Positions 52,347 to 61,185 of a stretch of DNA of 64,000 nucleotides are shown one piece after another. Both the position numbers and the translations under genes were made by a program. The notes beneath the pieces were generated by a model that worked only from the letters and a program-made list of their open reading frames with translations, had not been told where the DNA came from and did not search any database. The DNA comes from Lachnospiraceae bacterium XPB1003 (lineage in GTDB: Bacteria; Bacillota; Clostridia; Lachnospirales; Lachnospiraceae): assembly GCA_900102065.1 (NCBI GenBank), contig FMVK01000010.1:62001-126000 (forward strand). Direction: 5' to 3'. The first letter of the stretch is position 1. The number at the start of each line of letters is the position of its first letter.

Positions 52347-52650
52347 GGTTGTTATTACATCCGATGCCGAGGCGGATTTGGATGGGTTTATCAGATATCT
52401 TTTATTTGAGAAGAAAAGCGATCAGGCTGCTTCTAATGTACTGGATGACTTTGAAGCTACAAAGATCAATCTCTCCAGAGTGGCCGGGAGCTTAAAACTG
52501 TGTGATAATCCGCGGCTTAGAGAGCTTGGCTACCGGAGAATGAATTTCCTATCTCATGACTACTTTTTGTTATATAGAATTGAGGGAGATACTGCCATTG
52601 TGGACAACATATTCCACGAACTGCAGGACTACGAGAATAAGATATTGTAA
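52336..52650 (+). CDS. relE: RelE/ParE-family toxin
   Basis: 104 residues. YKVVITSDAEADLDGFIRYLLFEKKSDQAASNVLDDFE, then LCDNPRLRELGYRRMNFLSHDYFLLYRIEGDTAIVDNIFHELQDYE are the RelE/ParE fold with its typical C-terminal strands. Whether it cleaves mRNA or poisons gyrase cannot be told. Translated with relB. Confidence 0.9.
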   Translation: MEYKVVITSDAEADLDGFIRYLLFEKKSDQAASNVLDDFEATKINLSRVAGSLKLCDNPRLRELGYRRMNFLSHDYFLLYRIEGDTAIVDNIFHELQDYENKIL

Positions 52651-52668
52651 GTACAGAAGAATGTTTTT

Positions 52669-53568
52669 TTAAAAACTATCGTTACAAAAGTCGTTGTCCT
52701 CAAAAAACTCCAGCGTTTTTCGGCACACCTCAGCCATGGTATCTTCATCAGGAAGATGCTTACAGTTAATCTCCAGCTTTGTGACATGACCTTTGAAAAT
52801 CTCATCTGCTTTTTTGAATACTCTGTCAGCAGGAAAGAATATATCCGTTGGTGAAGCTGCGATCAGAAGAGGTGCTGTAAACATAGCCAGATCTTTGGGA
52901 CCGTATTCCTTAGGACCTTTTAATTCCATCTTGTATAAGCCCATCATGAGATCGAAAAACTCTGACCAGACTTCATCATCTTCTCCGCCTAAGATTTCCA
53001 TTACCGAAGCGAGTGTTTTTCGCGACGGACGGAAATAGTACTTAGTGAAAGGCACGATAAGTTTAAACAACATCGGAAGATACGGACCGTGTGCGATGCC
53101 CGAAGGAACCAGCAACAGAGCTTTATCCACCATCTCAGGATAATCTTTAGCAAACGACATAAACATAGATGCACTGTATGAAGACACCACAAAAGGAATC
53201 TTCATAATACCGTTATGTTCAAGGACTTCTCTTATCCATTTGCCATATTCGTCTCTGCCGCTGCTTATGTTTCTATACGGCTCACTCTTCCCCGGCATTC
53301 CGATGACATCAGGAGTCAGAATGCAGTACCGTGACAACAGCGGTTTAAACAGTTTCAGATTAAGCGTAGTGATGCCGTTGCCACCGTGGATCGTGCAGAT
53401 CATGGGTTTTGAGCTGTCCCCTGCAATAATGCAGTGCGTCTTTCCGAAGGTAGTATCGAAGTATTCTTCTTCGTATGGGACATCAAGAGATGCAAGAGTC
53501 TTATTATAGAACTCATGCATTTTCTTCATGGCCGCTTCGTCTTTATAGACATATTTTCCGCTTTTCAT
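52669..53568 (-). CDS. Alpha/beta-fold hydrolase
   Basis: 299 residues. Oxyanion-type CTIHGGNGITTLN near residue 60, a nucleophile elbow-like VVSSYSASMFMSFAKDYPEMV at about 125-145, and ISPTD-type LIAASPTDIFFPADR before the C-terminal histidine region (CKHLPDEDT). The elbow is SYSAS rather than GxSxG, so the catalytic residue assignment is not firm. Its start codon and ribosome site lie in the 18-bp sequence shared with the ychF start (53563-53580). Confidence 0.82.
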   Translation of the reverse strand: MKSGKYVYKDEAAMKKMHEFYNKTLASLDVPYEEEYFDTTFGKTHCIIAGDSSKPMICTIHGGNGITTLNLKLFKPLLSRYCILTPDVIGMPGKSEPYRNISSGRDEYGKWIREVLEHNGIMKIPFVVSSYSASMFMSFAKDYPEMVDKALLLVPSGIAHGPYLPMLFKLIVPFTKYYFRPSRKTLASVMEILGGEDDEVWSEFFDLMMGLYKMELKGPKEYGPKDLAMFTAPLLIAASPTDIFFPADRVFKKADEIFKGHVTKLEINCKHLPDEDTMAEVCRKTLEFFEDNDFCNDSF

Positions 53569-53580
53569 TTTTCCCTATTC
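53563..53580. other. Possible outer attachment core of the ICE array
   Basis: Reads GAATAGGGAAAAATGAAA on the minus strand, identical to 6028-6011 at the ychF start. Homology does not extend beyond the 18 bp on either side, and part of it is ribosome-site-like, so chance is possible. Confidence 0.45.
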
Positions 53581-53716
53581 CGTTTTTTGACTGGATTTCA
53601 AATTTCAGTCAGAATACGATCACAGGAAGTTTTTGTCAATAGAAAATGGAATTTATATATATCCATTATCCACAACAGATCGCAGATTGGATCTGTTTAA
53701 CATCCAGGCTTTATTC

Positions 53717-54034
53717 TTAATGCCTTTTTTTATAATCGGCTATCTGCTGTCTGTCGGATTCGCTTAATCGTTCTGTAAACTCAGTCACCCGATACAAGAC
53801 TTTTTCTTCCCCGAGAACATCTATGAGGAAATCGAAAAACACGTTATACTCATTAAACTTTTCTTCGAGAAGATACCGGCACGCATCATTAAAATCTTTA
53901 TCGAATCTATCAGCCAGATCCACAGCTGTTGCCTGCAGTTCTGTTTCAAAATATTTCAGTGTCTCCTCAAACTCTCCTTCACTTGAAATATCATACCAGT
54001 ATTCCTTATCAGGCTGAAAACTTTTACTTGCCAC
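53717..54034 (-). CDS. Hypothetical protein
   Basis: 105 residues, acidic and helical (YFETELQATAVDLADRFDKDFNDACRYLLEEKFNEYNVFFDFLIDVLGEEKVLYRVTEFTERLSESDRQQIADYKKRH). No family recognised. Starts at GTG with a weak site. It lies downstream of the Fic gene on the same strand, after 47 bp. Confidence 0.55.
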   Translation of the reverse strand: MASKSFQPDKEYWYDISSEGEFEETLKYFETELQATAVDLADRFDKDFNDACRYLLEEKFNEYNVFFDFLIDVLGEEKVLYRVTEFTERLSESDRQQIADYKKRH

Positions 54035-54081
54035 AATCCCATGTATCGTTGATGCAGCGCCATATTCGTTTCATATATATT

Positions 54082-54684
54082 TTATTTCATTTTTTTCAGG
54101 CAGTTTTGTTTTAAATAATCACTGATCTCACTTATGTCCGCGCTTTCGTAAAATGCCACGAGTTTCTTTTTAAACTCAGGAACATGATTTTCCGGAATTA
54201 TGATCAAGCCTAAGCCATGGCTTATCATATAATGATTCGCAAATATCACCGATGCTCGTTTGTTGCCATCCACGAATATCTGAGTTCTCATGCAATACAT
54301 GCACAGTTCAATAGCGATATCCAAAGGCTCTTTATCGCTTTTCAGGATCTCATTTATCCTTTCGATCACCTGTGATTCTATTGGCAACGGTGGAACATAT
54401 TTCGTTCCACCGATCGATACCGGAACTCCTTGTATTCTTCCGCCATCATAAAAAAATCCTTCATTTACCAATTTTGCGATATGGCACAACAAATAGTAAT
54501 TACTGTCAGCCTGAATCACATCATTATCAAGGATAAATTCCCACGCATGCTTTAAATTAAGGATTTTTTGCACATCGTCAGCCGTCATACCGTTAACAGT
54601 ACCATTTTCAATGATCTCTTCTGTCTGCGGAAACGTTGTGGCTACCCCCTCCAACACAGCCTGATCATATATGTTGGACTTCAT
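54082..54684 (-). CDS. Fic/DOC-family protein with non-canonical motif
   Basis: 200 residues from MKSNIYDQAVLEG (GGGTG upstream; a GTG two codons earlier is less likely). The Fic loop reads QIFVDGNKRAS, matching HxFx(D/E)GN(K/G)R except that the catalytic histidine position holds Gln. IQGVPVSIGGTKYVPP is the beta-hairpin flap of the family. Fic enzymes transfer AMP or other groups to protein targets. Without the histidine, activity may be lost or altered; some clostridial Fic subfamilies seem to share this change. Confidence 0.8.
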   Translation of the reverse strand: MKSNIYDQAVLEGVATTFPQTEEIIENGTVNGMTADDVQKILNLKHAWEFILDNDVIQADSNYYLLCHIAKLVNEGFFYDGGRIQGVPVSIGGTKYVPPLPIESQVIERINEILKSDKEPLDIAIELCMYCMRTQIFVDGNKRASVIFANHYMISHGLGLIIIPENHVPEFKKKLVAFYESADISEISDYLKQNCLKKMK

Positions 54685-54758
54685 ATTCACCCGTGCAAAA
54701 TCAAGATTTGAAACTACCTCCGGCGAAAGTTCATTTCATCTTTCATCGCCATTGTTAC

Positions 54759-55092
54759 TTATCTCAGATCTAACAGCTGCCTGTCCGGATCCACATATCT
54801 GTTGTTATAAATGATCCTTCCATACTGCCCCTTCTCCAGGATAAAGGCTGTCTCATTCAGTCTGTCTCTGTGATAGTTAATTGAATCCGCATCATTAAAT
54901 GCCTCGTTATGCCTGCGTCTCTTTGTCGGACACCACTCAACATTTTCATCGCAAAATCTTATCCTATATCTGTCATCTTCCTTAAAGATCCGAATGAACT
55001 GTAACAGCTTATTAAAATTGGCATATCGATCCTGCGAAACAGATCTCCGGTCCTCATCGCAGCATATTCCGATGACCGTTCGCCTTTGTCAT
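54759..55092 (-). pseudogene. Coding fragment without a start
   Basis: About 110 open codons (VIGICCDEDRRSVSQ, then NKLLQFIRIFKEDDRYRIRFCDENVEWCPTKRRRHNEAFND...NRYVDPDRQLLDLR and a stop). Composition is clearly protein-like, but there is no ATG or ribosome site at the upstream end. Origin not recognised. It occupies most of the 555-bp gap between the Fic gene and the methyltransferase; no other gene is seen there. Confidence 0.45.
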
Positions 55093-55240
55093 AATATGTA
55101 TTTAAAGATTGAATAAAAAGCATCATCCCTGTTCCCGTAGTTTTCACCTGTTGCAACCGTAACGCTGTACTTAACTTGCACAGTGAACTGAATGGTTCAA
55201 CTGATCTCACTCTTGAAGAATATCTTAAACACCTGTGAGC

Positions 55241-55744
55241 TCACTTTTTCGGGAACCAGGGTATGCACCTGTTTACTCTTTTTTTGTATAAAAGATATTC
55301 TTCTCCGTACAAACCTTCGAGCCATTTTTCTTCCGTATTCATCAACGCGATCGACAATATGATCCAGTTGATCACCACAATAGGAACAAGGAATATATTG
55401 TGCCACATCAGACTGGCTCCAAAGATCAGAAACCAAATTCCGCTATACATCGGATTTCTTACACAGGCATATATCCCATCCGTCTTTAATTTGTTTTCAG
55501 CTATATTGTCGTCCATTCCCGATCGCATCGAACCTGTAAACCAGACAGCCACACCGGCAGCCATGAAAACTCCTCCCGCTATACGAAATATCACGGTCCA
55601 TGGTCTTCCAAGCGTCCCAACTTTTAATACATAGCAGAATAAAACCGTCCCGATAACAGTAATTACCGCCATACCCAAAACAATATACGGTCCCACCCCA
55701 AATAAAGGCAGTTTCTGCCCTTCTTTTACATAATTCTTCATCAT
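55241..55744 (-). CDS. Isoprenylcysteine/phospholipid methyltransferase-type membrane protein
   Basis: 167 residues with four to five membrane helices; start at ATGATG after GGAGG. The C-terminal active region TDGIYACVRNPMYSGIW and NTEEKWLEGLYGEEYLLYKKRVNRCIPWF are hallmarks of the ICMT/PEMT superfamily. It uses SAM to methylate a lipid or small molecule; substrate unknown. It sits alone between the Fic region and the HD-GYP regulator. Confidence 0.88.
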   Translation of the reverse strand: MMKNYVKEGQKLPLFGVGPYIVLGMAVITVIGTVLFCYVLKVGTLGRPWTVIFRIAGGVFMAAGVAVWFTGSMRSGMDDNIAENKLKTDGIYACVRNPMYSGIWFLIFGASLMWHNIFLVPIVVINWIILSIALMNTEEKWLEGLYGEEYLLYKKRVNRCIPWFPKK

Positions 55745-55862
55745 ATCAGCCTCCACAGAACCGGATTAAGCATCAGTTGTTCGCAACTGTTGTTTGTGGT
55801 TACTAACCAGCAATACCACTTGTACTCCGATCTTACAATATCCGGATCAAATAATCATATAT

Positions 55863-56876
55863 TCAGTGTTCTCGCAGTTTGTAATCAACGTCTTCACTTA
55901 TTATTTCAAGCATTATAGACGCAAACTTCGGATCGAACTGCGTTCCCATCCCCTTCTCAAGCTCGCTTTTGACCACATCCTGAGGGATAACGCCTCTGTA
56001 ACTCCTGTTGCTTGTCATAGCATCATACGCATCAGCAACCGCTATGATCCTCGCTTCTTCAGGAATGTTTTCTCCGGAGAGACCATCCGGATATCCTCTA
56101 CCATCGAAGCGCTCATGATGCCATCTTGCTCCGATAGCCAACTGCGGCATTTCCTTTATGTTCTCAAGTATCTGCGCTCCTCTTCCCGGATGTGTTTTTA
56201 TCTTCGCGAACTCTTCATCAGTAAGCTTTCCCGGTTTGTTGATCACAGCATCCGGTACACCTATCTTACCTACATCATGAAGCAATCCGATCATGTATAT
56301 ATCTTCCTGCCTCTCAACGGAATACCCATGCCTTTTTGCAATTTCTCTCGAGTACTCGGCCACTCTCCCGGAATGACCTTTTGTATATGAATCCTTAGCA
56401 TCTATGGCGTCCGCCAGAGTATGGACCACATGAAGCGACAGTGATTCAACCTCCCTGGTCTTTCGTTCGACTTCAGAATGCAAGTCGCACTGAAGTCTTA
56501 TAAGGTCGAGAAGATGTCTTACACGCAGCAGCAACACTTCCGCCACAAAAGGCTTTCTGATAAAATCCATCGCCCCCAGAGACAATCCTTCCGTCTCAGA
56601 CGAGCAGTCGTCATCAGCTGTAAAGAATATGACCGGAGTCTCTTTCTTCCCGTTTTCTTTTTCCCACTTCCTAAGAAGCTTCATGGTTTCAAAGCCATTC
56701 AGTTCAGGCATTTTTATGTCTAAAAGCAATATGTCGATGGTGTTCTTCACAACATAATCCAGCAAAAGCCTGCCGCTTTTAAGACAGGTAACCTTATAGC
56801 CGGCATCCACAAGAACCGTGTTCGCGCTTCTCAATATAACAGCATCATCATCCACTATTACTACACGCTCTTCCAT
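55863..56876 (-). CDS. Response regulator with HD-GYP c-di-GMP phosphodiesterase domain
   Basis: 337 residues from MEERVVIVDDDAVILR, after AAAGGAG. Receiver domain with phosphorylatable Asp53 (LLLDIKMPELNG) and Lys in FIRKPF. The HD-GYP output domain shows KGHSGRVAEYSREIA, LLHDVGKIGVPD (HD), HPGRGAQILENI, HHERFDGRGYPDGL and ADAYDAMTSNRSYR. Likely lowers c-di-GMP when phosphorylated. Last gene of the kinase-lipoprotein-regulator operon, 26 bases after the lipoprotein gene. Confidence 0.95.
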   Translation of the reverse strand: MEERVVIVDDDAVILRSANTVLVDAGYKVTCLKSGRLLLDYVVKNTIDILLLDIKMPELNGFETMKLLRKWEKENGKKETPVIFFTADDDCSSETEGLSLGAMDFIRKPFVAEVLLLRVRHLLDLIRLQCDLHSEVERKTREVESLSLHVVHTLADAIDAKDSYTKGHSGRVAEYSREIAKRHGYSVERQEDIYMIGLLHDVGKIGVPDAVINKPGKLTDEEFAKIKTHPGRGAQILENIKEMPQLAIGARWHHERFDGRGYPDGLSGENIPEEARIIAVADAYDAMTSNRSYRGVIPQDVVKSELEKGMGTQFDPKFASIMLEIISEDVDYKLREH

Positions 56877-56901
56877 TTTTTCTCCTTTCACCGGGTCCTG
56901 A

Positions 56902-58209
56902 TCATTCCCACAGATTTCCGTACTGATCTATCGCTTCATCCACAGTCATTTCTCCGTTTGCGACCTTATATGCGGCTGCACGGAATTCTTTATTAACATC
57001 ATCATTAAGCCCCGTCTCCTGATAACTGAAAGCCTTATCCTCGGGGAAACCTTCCAATGAGGAATAAACTTCATCCAAAGAAAAATCGTTTGTAGGAGTG
57101 ATAAGTCTTTTTATCGCAGCCATATTACCAAGTTCTTTTTCCCTCATGAGGAACCTGATAAACTCATTTGTCATGTCCAGATTGTCGCTGTTTTTATTAA
57201 CGCTGAAAAAAAGATTGACCGAATCCAGAAAATAGCCGCCATCATCTCCTGTGGGTACAACAAAGAATTTGTATTTAAAAGGATTCGCCAGAAATGCTTC
57301 CGATTTGTTTTCACGCTTTTGTGTACCGGAAACCATATCACCGCTTCCCAACATCATCGGAACGTCCCCTTCGAAAAATCTCATGATCACAGCATCATAA
57401 TCATCCTCAATCTCCGCAGAACAAAGCTCGGGATCAAGATAACCCGCATCTATAAAATCTTCTATTCTTTCCAAAGCCGGACGCATAGATTCTCCGGCAG
57501 AACTATCCATACAATTAAGCGATTCCACCTTTCCCTGATCCCCCATAACAGTGTTACAAAAATAAGGAAAAGCAAATGAATAATACATTCCTGCCACAGA
57601 TGTACAGTTAGCTCCCATAACAGGGGTCTCGTAGCCTGCCGCCTTAAGGCTCGCGCAAACCTCCTTAAACTCGCCGTAATCCTCCGGAACCTTAAGCCCG
57701 TTCTTTTCAAAAATATCCATATTCACAAGCATCCCGTAGGATCTGGTAAATATAGGCAACATTACAACATCCCCGTTTTCCAGTGTCCATCTGGCACCGT
57801 TACGTATGCAATCAAGATCAATATTAAGAGCAGGATCTGAAAGTATCTCTGCGTTTTCAAAAACAGGTTTCATCTTCTCATCATCCAGCATCCATGTTGC
57901 CGTAACATAAATATCCGGCGCTTCTTCACTTAAAAGCGCACTTATTATCGTATTTTCATAATCATCCATCGAAACATAATTGAGACTAACATTTGGATAG
58001 TATTCATAGAAGCGTTCGAATTCACTCTCAAGAGATTCAAAATTAGAATAATTACCTGCAACTTTGATACTGCAGGTCGTATCCGTTGATAACAAGGGTT
58101 TGAATTCCTTGTTATTATCTGCCTGTTTTCCACATGCTCCCAAGCCGGTAAGAAGCGATATCGAAGATACCGAAATCAGTATCCTGCTTAACAATTTCTT
58201 CACTGTCAT
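56902..58209 (-). CDS. Extracellular solute-binding lipoprotein (family 1)
   Basis: 435 residues. Signal peptide and lipobox LTGLGACGK (Cys26). FERFYEYYPNVSLNYVSMDDYENTIISALLSEEAPDIYVT and LPIFTRSYGMLVNMDIFEKNGLKVPEDYGEFKEVC are typical of sugar-binding ABC proteins. No permease or ATPase genes are nearby; it lies between a sensor kinase and a response regulator, so it probably serves as a ligand receptor for the kinase rather than in transport. Confidence 0.93.
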   Translation of the reverse strand: MTVKKLLSRILISVSSISLLTGLGACGKQADNNKEFKPLLSTDTTCSIKVAGNYSNFESLESEFERFYEYYPNVSLNYVSMDDYENTIISALLSEEAPDIYVTATWMLDDEKMKPVFENAEILSDPALNIDLDCIRNGARWTLENGDVVMLPIFTRSYGMLVNMDIFEKNGLKVPEDYGEFKEVCASLKAAGYETPVMGANCTSVAGMYYSFAFPYFCNTVMGDQGKVESLNCMDSSAGESMRPALERIEDFIDAGYLDPELCSAEIEDDYDAVIMRFFEGDVPMMLGSGDMVSGTQKRENKSEAFLANPFKYKFFVVPTGDDGGYFLDSVNLFFSVNKNSDNLDMTNEFIRFLMREKELGNMAAIKRLITPTNDFSLDEVYSSLEGFPEDKAFSYQETGLNDDVNKEFRAAAYKVANGEMTVDEAIDQYGNLWE

Positions 58210-58235
58210 GCCTTCCCCTCCATATAAATATATAT

Positions 58236-61094
58236 TTATCCCGTCACTCGTAATATTCCCGGTATCAGATCGTAGTCGAAATTATCCACCGCTTTTTTCA
58301 GTTTCTCAAATCTCTCTTTCTCTTTTTCCGGAAAACTGTATCTTTCAAGAGACTGTATGATATCTATCACGCTGTCATAATCAAACGCGTCACAGTACTC
58401 CGCAATAACCTTATATGCTTCTCCTAAATCCTTGTCAGATATAAGCGGTCTGTCTTTGGCATTCTCATCATCCCTCAACTTTTTCAAAGTCGAAAGGTCT
58501 CTCAGAAGCTCCCTGTACAGCGATAAAAGAGTTCCGATACGTTCCTCAAGTGTCCGGATATCCCCTGATTCTCCCGCCTTTTCAAGATCAGATGCAAGGT
58601 TACCCAGTTTAAAAGCTCCTATCACACGAGATGTACTCTTTAACGCATGTACTTTTATAGTAGTATTCTCTATATCTCTTGCATTCCAGTATTTTTCAAT
58701 CTCATCCGCATTCTTCCATCCGGTATCAAGGTATGTCGTAAGTGTTACCATATATGATTCGTTGCCACCGCAATGAGCGATTCCTGCGTCCACATCAAGT
58801 TCCTCAAGATCCATAAGAAAATCCGGAACAGAATGCTCATCTTTGATCTCATCTTCCGCCGGAGCCTCAATCTTTTCCTTCGGAATGTAATGAAGAAGCA
58901 GGGCCTCAAGCTTCTCCTGATCGATGGGCTTGGTCAGATAATCATCGAATCCCTCGCTTAAATACATTTCTCTCATGCCTGAAACAGCATTCGCCGTCAG
59001 ACATACAATGGGCGTTTTCGAATTCGGATTATCTCCGATCGACCTCATTTCCTTAAGCGTTTCTATTCCGTCCTTTTCAGGCATCATATGGTCGAGGAAA
59101 ATAACATCATATTGTCTCTTTCTATAAAGTATGATCCCTTCATCTCCGCTTATGGCCGTATCTATCTGCACCTTTGTCCGTTTCAGCAGGCTCTCAAAAA
59201 CCGAAAGATTGACAGCAGTATCATCAACCACTAAGAGCCTTGCTCCGGGTGCAGTAAAACTTTCTCTATACTTCTTTCTCTCCGAAACATATCGTTTAAA
59301 TGTCTCTTCAAAGTTGCCTATAGGTTTTCTGTCCTTTACGCCCTGCAACAGTCTGAATGAAAAAACCGATCCCTTCCCGTACTCACTTTCCACCTCCAGG
59401 CTACTTCCCATCATATGAAGAATACTCTGAGCAATACTCATACCAAGTCCTGTTCCTTCTATGACACGATTCTTATCTTCTTCAATACGCTCAAACGCCT
59501 GAAACAAACGTTTCATATCTTCAGGTCTTATACCTATCCCCGTGTCGCTTACACTTATGATGAGCATTACAGCCTCGGGATCATCTTCTATATTTTCAAA
59601 CCCGGCCCTGAAAGTGATCGATCCTTCATTTGTATATTTAACAGCATTCGAAAGGATATTCGTAATAACTTGTTTGATTCGTATCTCATCACCGTTTAAG
59701 GTCATCGGGATATCCCTGTCAACATCAAGATTAAAGTCAAGTCCTTTTTCCTCTGCCTTGATCTTAACCATATTTATCAGGTCATTAAGCATAGATGCGA
59801 AACTGTAATCTACATTGATGATATCCATCTTGCCCGCTTCTATCTTTGAGAAATCAAGGATATCATTGATCAGTCCAAGCAATGTACGGCCGGCGTTTCT
59901 GATGCTTTCGGAATATTCCACGATCTCTTCTTCATGACTGTCTCGGAGCACCATTTCATTGAGTCCAAGTATCGCATTCATGGGTGTACGTATATCATGG
60001 GACATGGTGGAGAGAAAATGCGATTTCGCCGCATTAGCCTGATTAGCCGCTTCAGCAGCTTCCGTAAGTTCCTTGTTATACAACCTGAGTATAAGATAGT
60101 TGAATACAAACAACAGCATCATTCCCAGTGATACTATTCCCAAAAGCAGCCAGTCAATAACTGTATTTGATTTAAGATCACCCGCCGGTAAATATGCCAG
60201 GAGAAACCAGGTGTTCATAGATTGCAAAGGGGTATATGATACCACACACTCTTCCCCCTTGGAATTTAACATCTGCAGAGTCCCTGATCCCGACGTGATC
60301 AATTCTGTTGTTTTATTAAACTCATCAATATCGGGATGATTATAAGATTTATAATATTCAAAAAAATTGGAATTCTTTAAAGATTGACCGTGGACCAGAT
60401 AATCTCCGTCCTTATTGATCAGCGAGATCTCCACGTTCTCATATTCACCGCTTAGAAAAACAAGCTTATCTTCAAGTACACTTACAGGCTCAACACGCAT
60501 CAGAAGCGCTTCCTTAGTCTCCCCTGTGGTCTCATCCAGTATTTTCACAAAATTCATAAATGCGATCGACTGGATACCGTTCTGCGGATTTGTATAGGCT
60601 CTGGTCAGACTGACCACACCGACTTCACGGCTGATCGCATCAAGATCATCAAACAAGTCTATTTTCTTGTATGAAACGGAATAATCATTTGGAGCAGACA
60701 CTCCCGTATGAGTTGATATCCCTGTTTGGTCAGGATCGTCGAGAAATATCAGATGCCCGTAGATATCAGGAGATATCTTTGCTTTTCTGATAAAAGAAAC
60801 AGCTTCCTCTGCTGTCATGGGAGAACCGGACTCTGCAGAACGATTGATGTAATTCGCCCATATATCGCATAGATGCTGCTCATCTTCAAGGTAGTTCGTG
60901 ACGATCTGCTCCGCAGTGATCGTCATTTTCTCGAAAGCTTCGATAGAACTCTCGTTGCTTTCGCGCATCTTCGTATTCGCATACTGGATTATGAAGAAGA
61001 GTATCAGGAACATTATCACAAAATCAATTGCAATGATCCGTGTTCTTTTCAATTCTCCGCCCCCAATTAACCATTCTGCTGCGTGGCAGTGCAC
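58236..61094 (-). CDS. Hybrid sensor histidine kinase with receiver and HPt domains
   Basis: 952 residues. Membrane helix 18-38, an extracellular Cache-like sensor (about 40-310), second helix 312-336, HisKA with His366 (LSTMSHDIRTPMNAIL), HATPase with NILSNAVKYTNEG, SDTGIGI and GTGLGMSIA, receiver Asp668 (VIFLDHMMPEKDG), and a C-terminal HPt with His816 (IKVHALKSTSR). The full phosphorelay in one protein can feed the HD-GYP regulator two genes on. Start is GTG at 61094, or TTG at 61052 (RTRIIAIDFVIMFL follows) which has a closer GGAG. Confidence 0.95.
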   Translation of the reverse strand: MHCHAAEWLIGGGELKRTRIIAIDFVIMFLILFFIIQYANTKMRESNESSIEAFEKMTITAEQIVTNYLEDEQHLCDIWANYINRSAESGSPMTAEEAVSFIRKAKISPDIYGHLIFLDDPDQTGISTHTGVSAPNDYSVSYKKIDLFDDLDAISREVGVVSLTRAYTNPQNGIQSIAFMNFVKILDETTGETKEALLMRVEPVSVLEDKLVFLSGEYENVEISLINKDGDYLVHGQSLKNSNFFEYYKSYNHPDIDEFNKTTELITSGSGTLQMLNSKGEECVVSYTPLQSMNTWFLLAYLPAGDLKSNTVIDWLLLGIVSLGMMLLFVFNYLILRLYNKELTEAAEAANQANAAKSHFLSTMSHDIRTPMNAILGLNEMVLRDSHEEEIVEYSESIRNAGRTLLGLINDILDFSKIEAGKMDIINVDYSFASMLNDLINMVKIKAEEKGLDFNLDVDRDIPMTLNGDEIRIKQVITNILSNAVKYTNEGSITFRAGFENIEDDPEAVMLIISVSDTGIGIRPEDMKRLFQAFERIEEDKNRVIEGTGLGMSIAQSILHMMGSSLEVESEYGKGSVFSFRLLQGVKDRKPIGNFEETFKRYVSERKKYRESFTAPGARLLVVDDTAVNLSVFESLLKRTKVQIDTAISGDEGIILYRKRQYDVIFLDHMMPEKDGIETLKEMRSIGDNPNSKTPIVCLTANAVSGMREMYLSEGFDDYLTKPIDQEKLEALLLHYIPKEKIEAPAEDEIKDEHSVPDFLMDLEELDVDAGIAHCGGNESYMVTLTTYLDTGWKNADEIEKYWNARDIENTTIKVHALKSTSRVIGAFKLGNLASDLEKAGESGDIRTLEERIGTLLSLYRELLRDLSTLKKLRDDENAKDRPLISDKDLGEAYKVIAEYCDAFDYDSVIDIIQSLERYSFPEKEKERFEKLKKAVDNFDYDLIPGILRVTG

Positions 61095-61185
61095 GCAACA
61101 CCCCCGGATAATATAACATGTTCATATTATATCAAACGAGACGTCGTGGGTCTATTTTAAGACGTTCCTGCCCTTTGCCTCCGGA

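Noticed and set aside
53563-53580. Treating the outer core as proven attR
   Set aside because: Only 18 bp match, and about half is ribosome-site and start-codon sequence; kept as a hypothesis with moderate confidence.
54959-55210. 83-codon minus-strand frame
   Set aside because: It overlaps the better fragment at 54759-55092 in another frame, and its content looks random.
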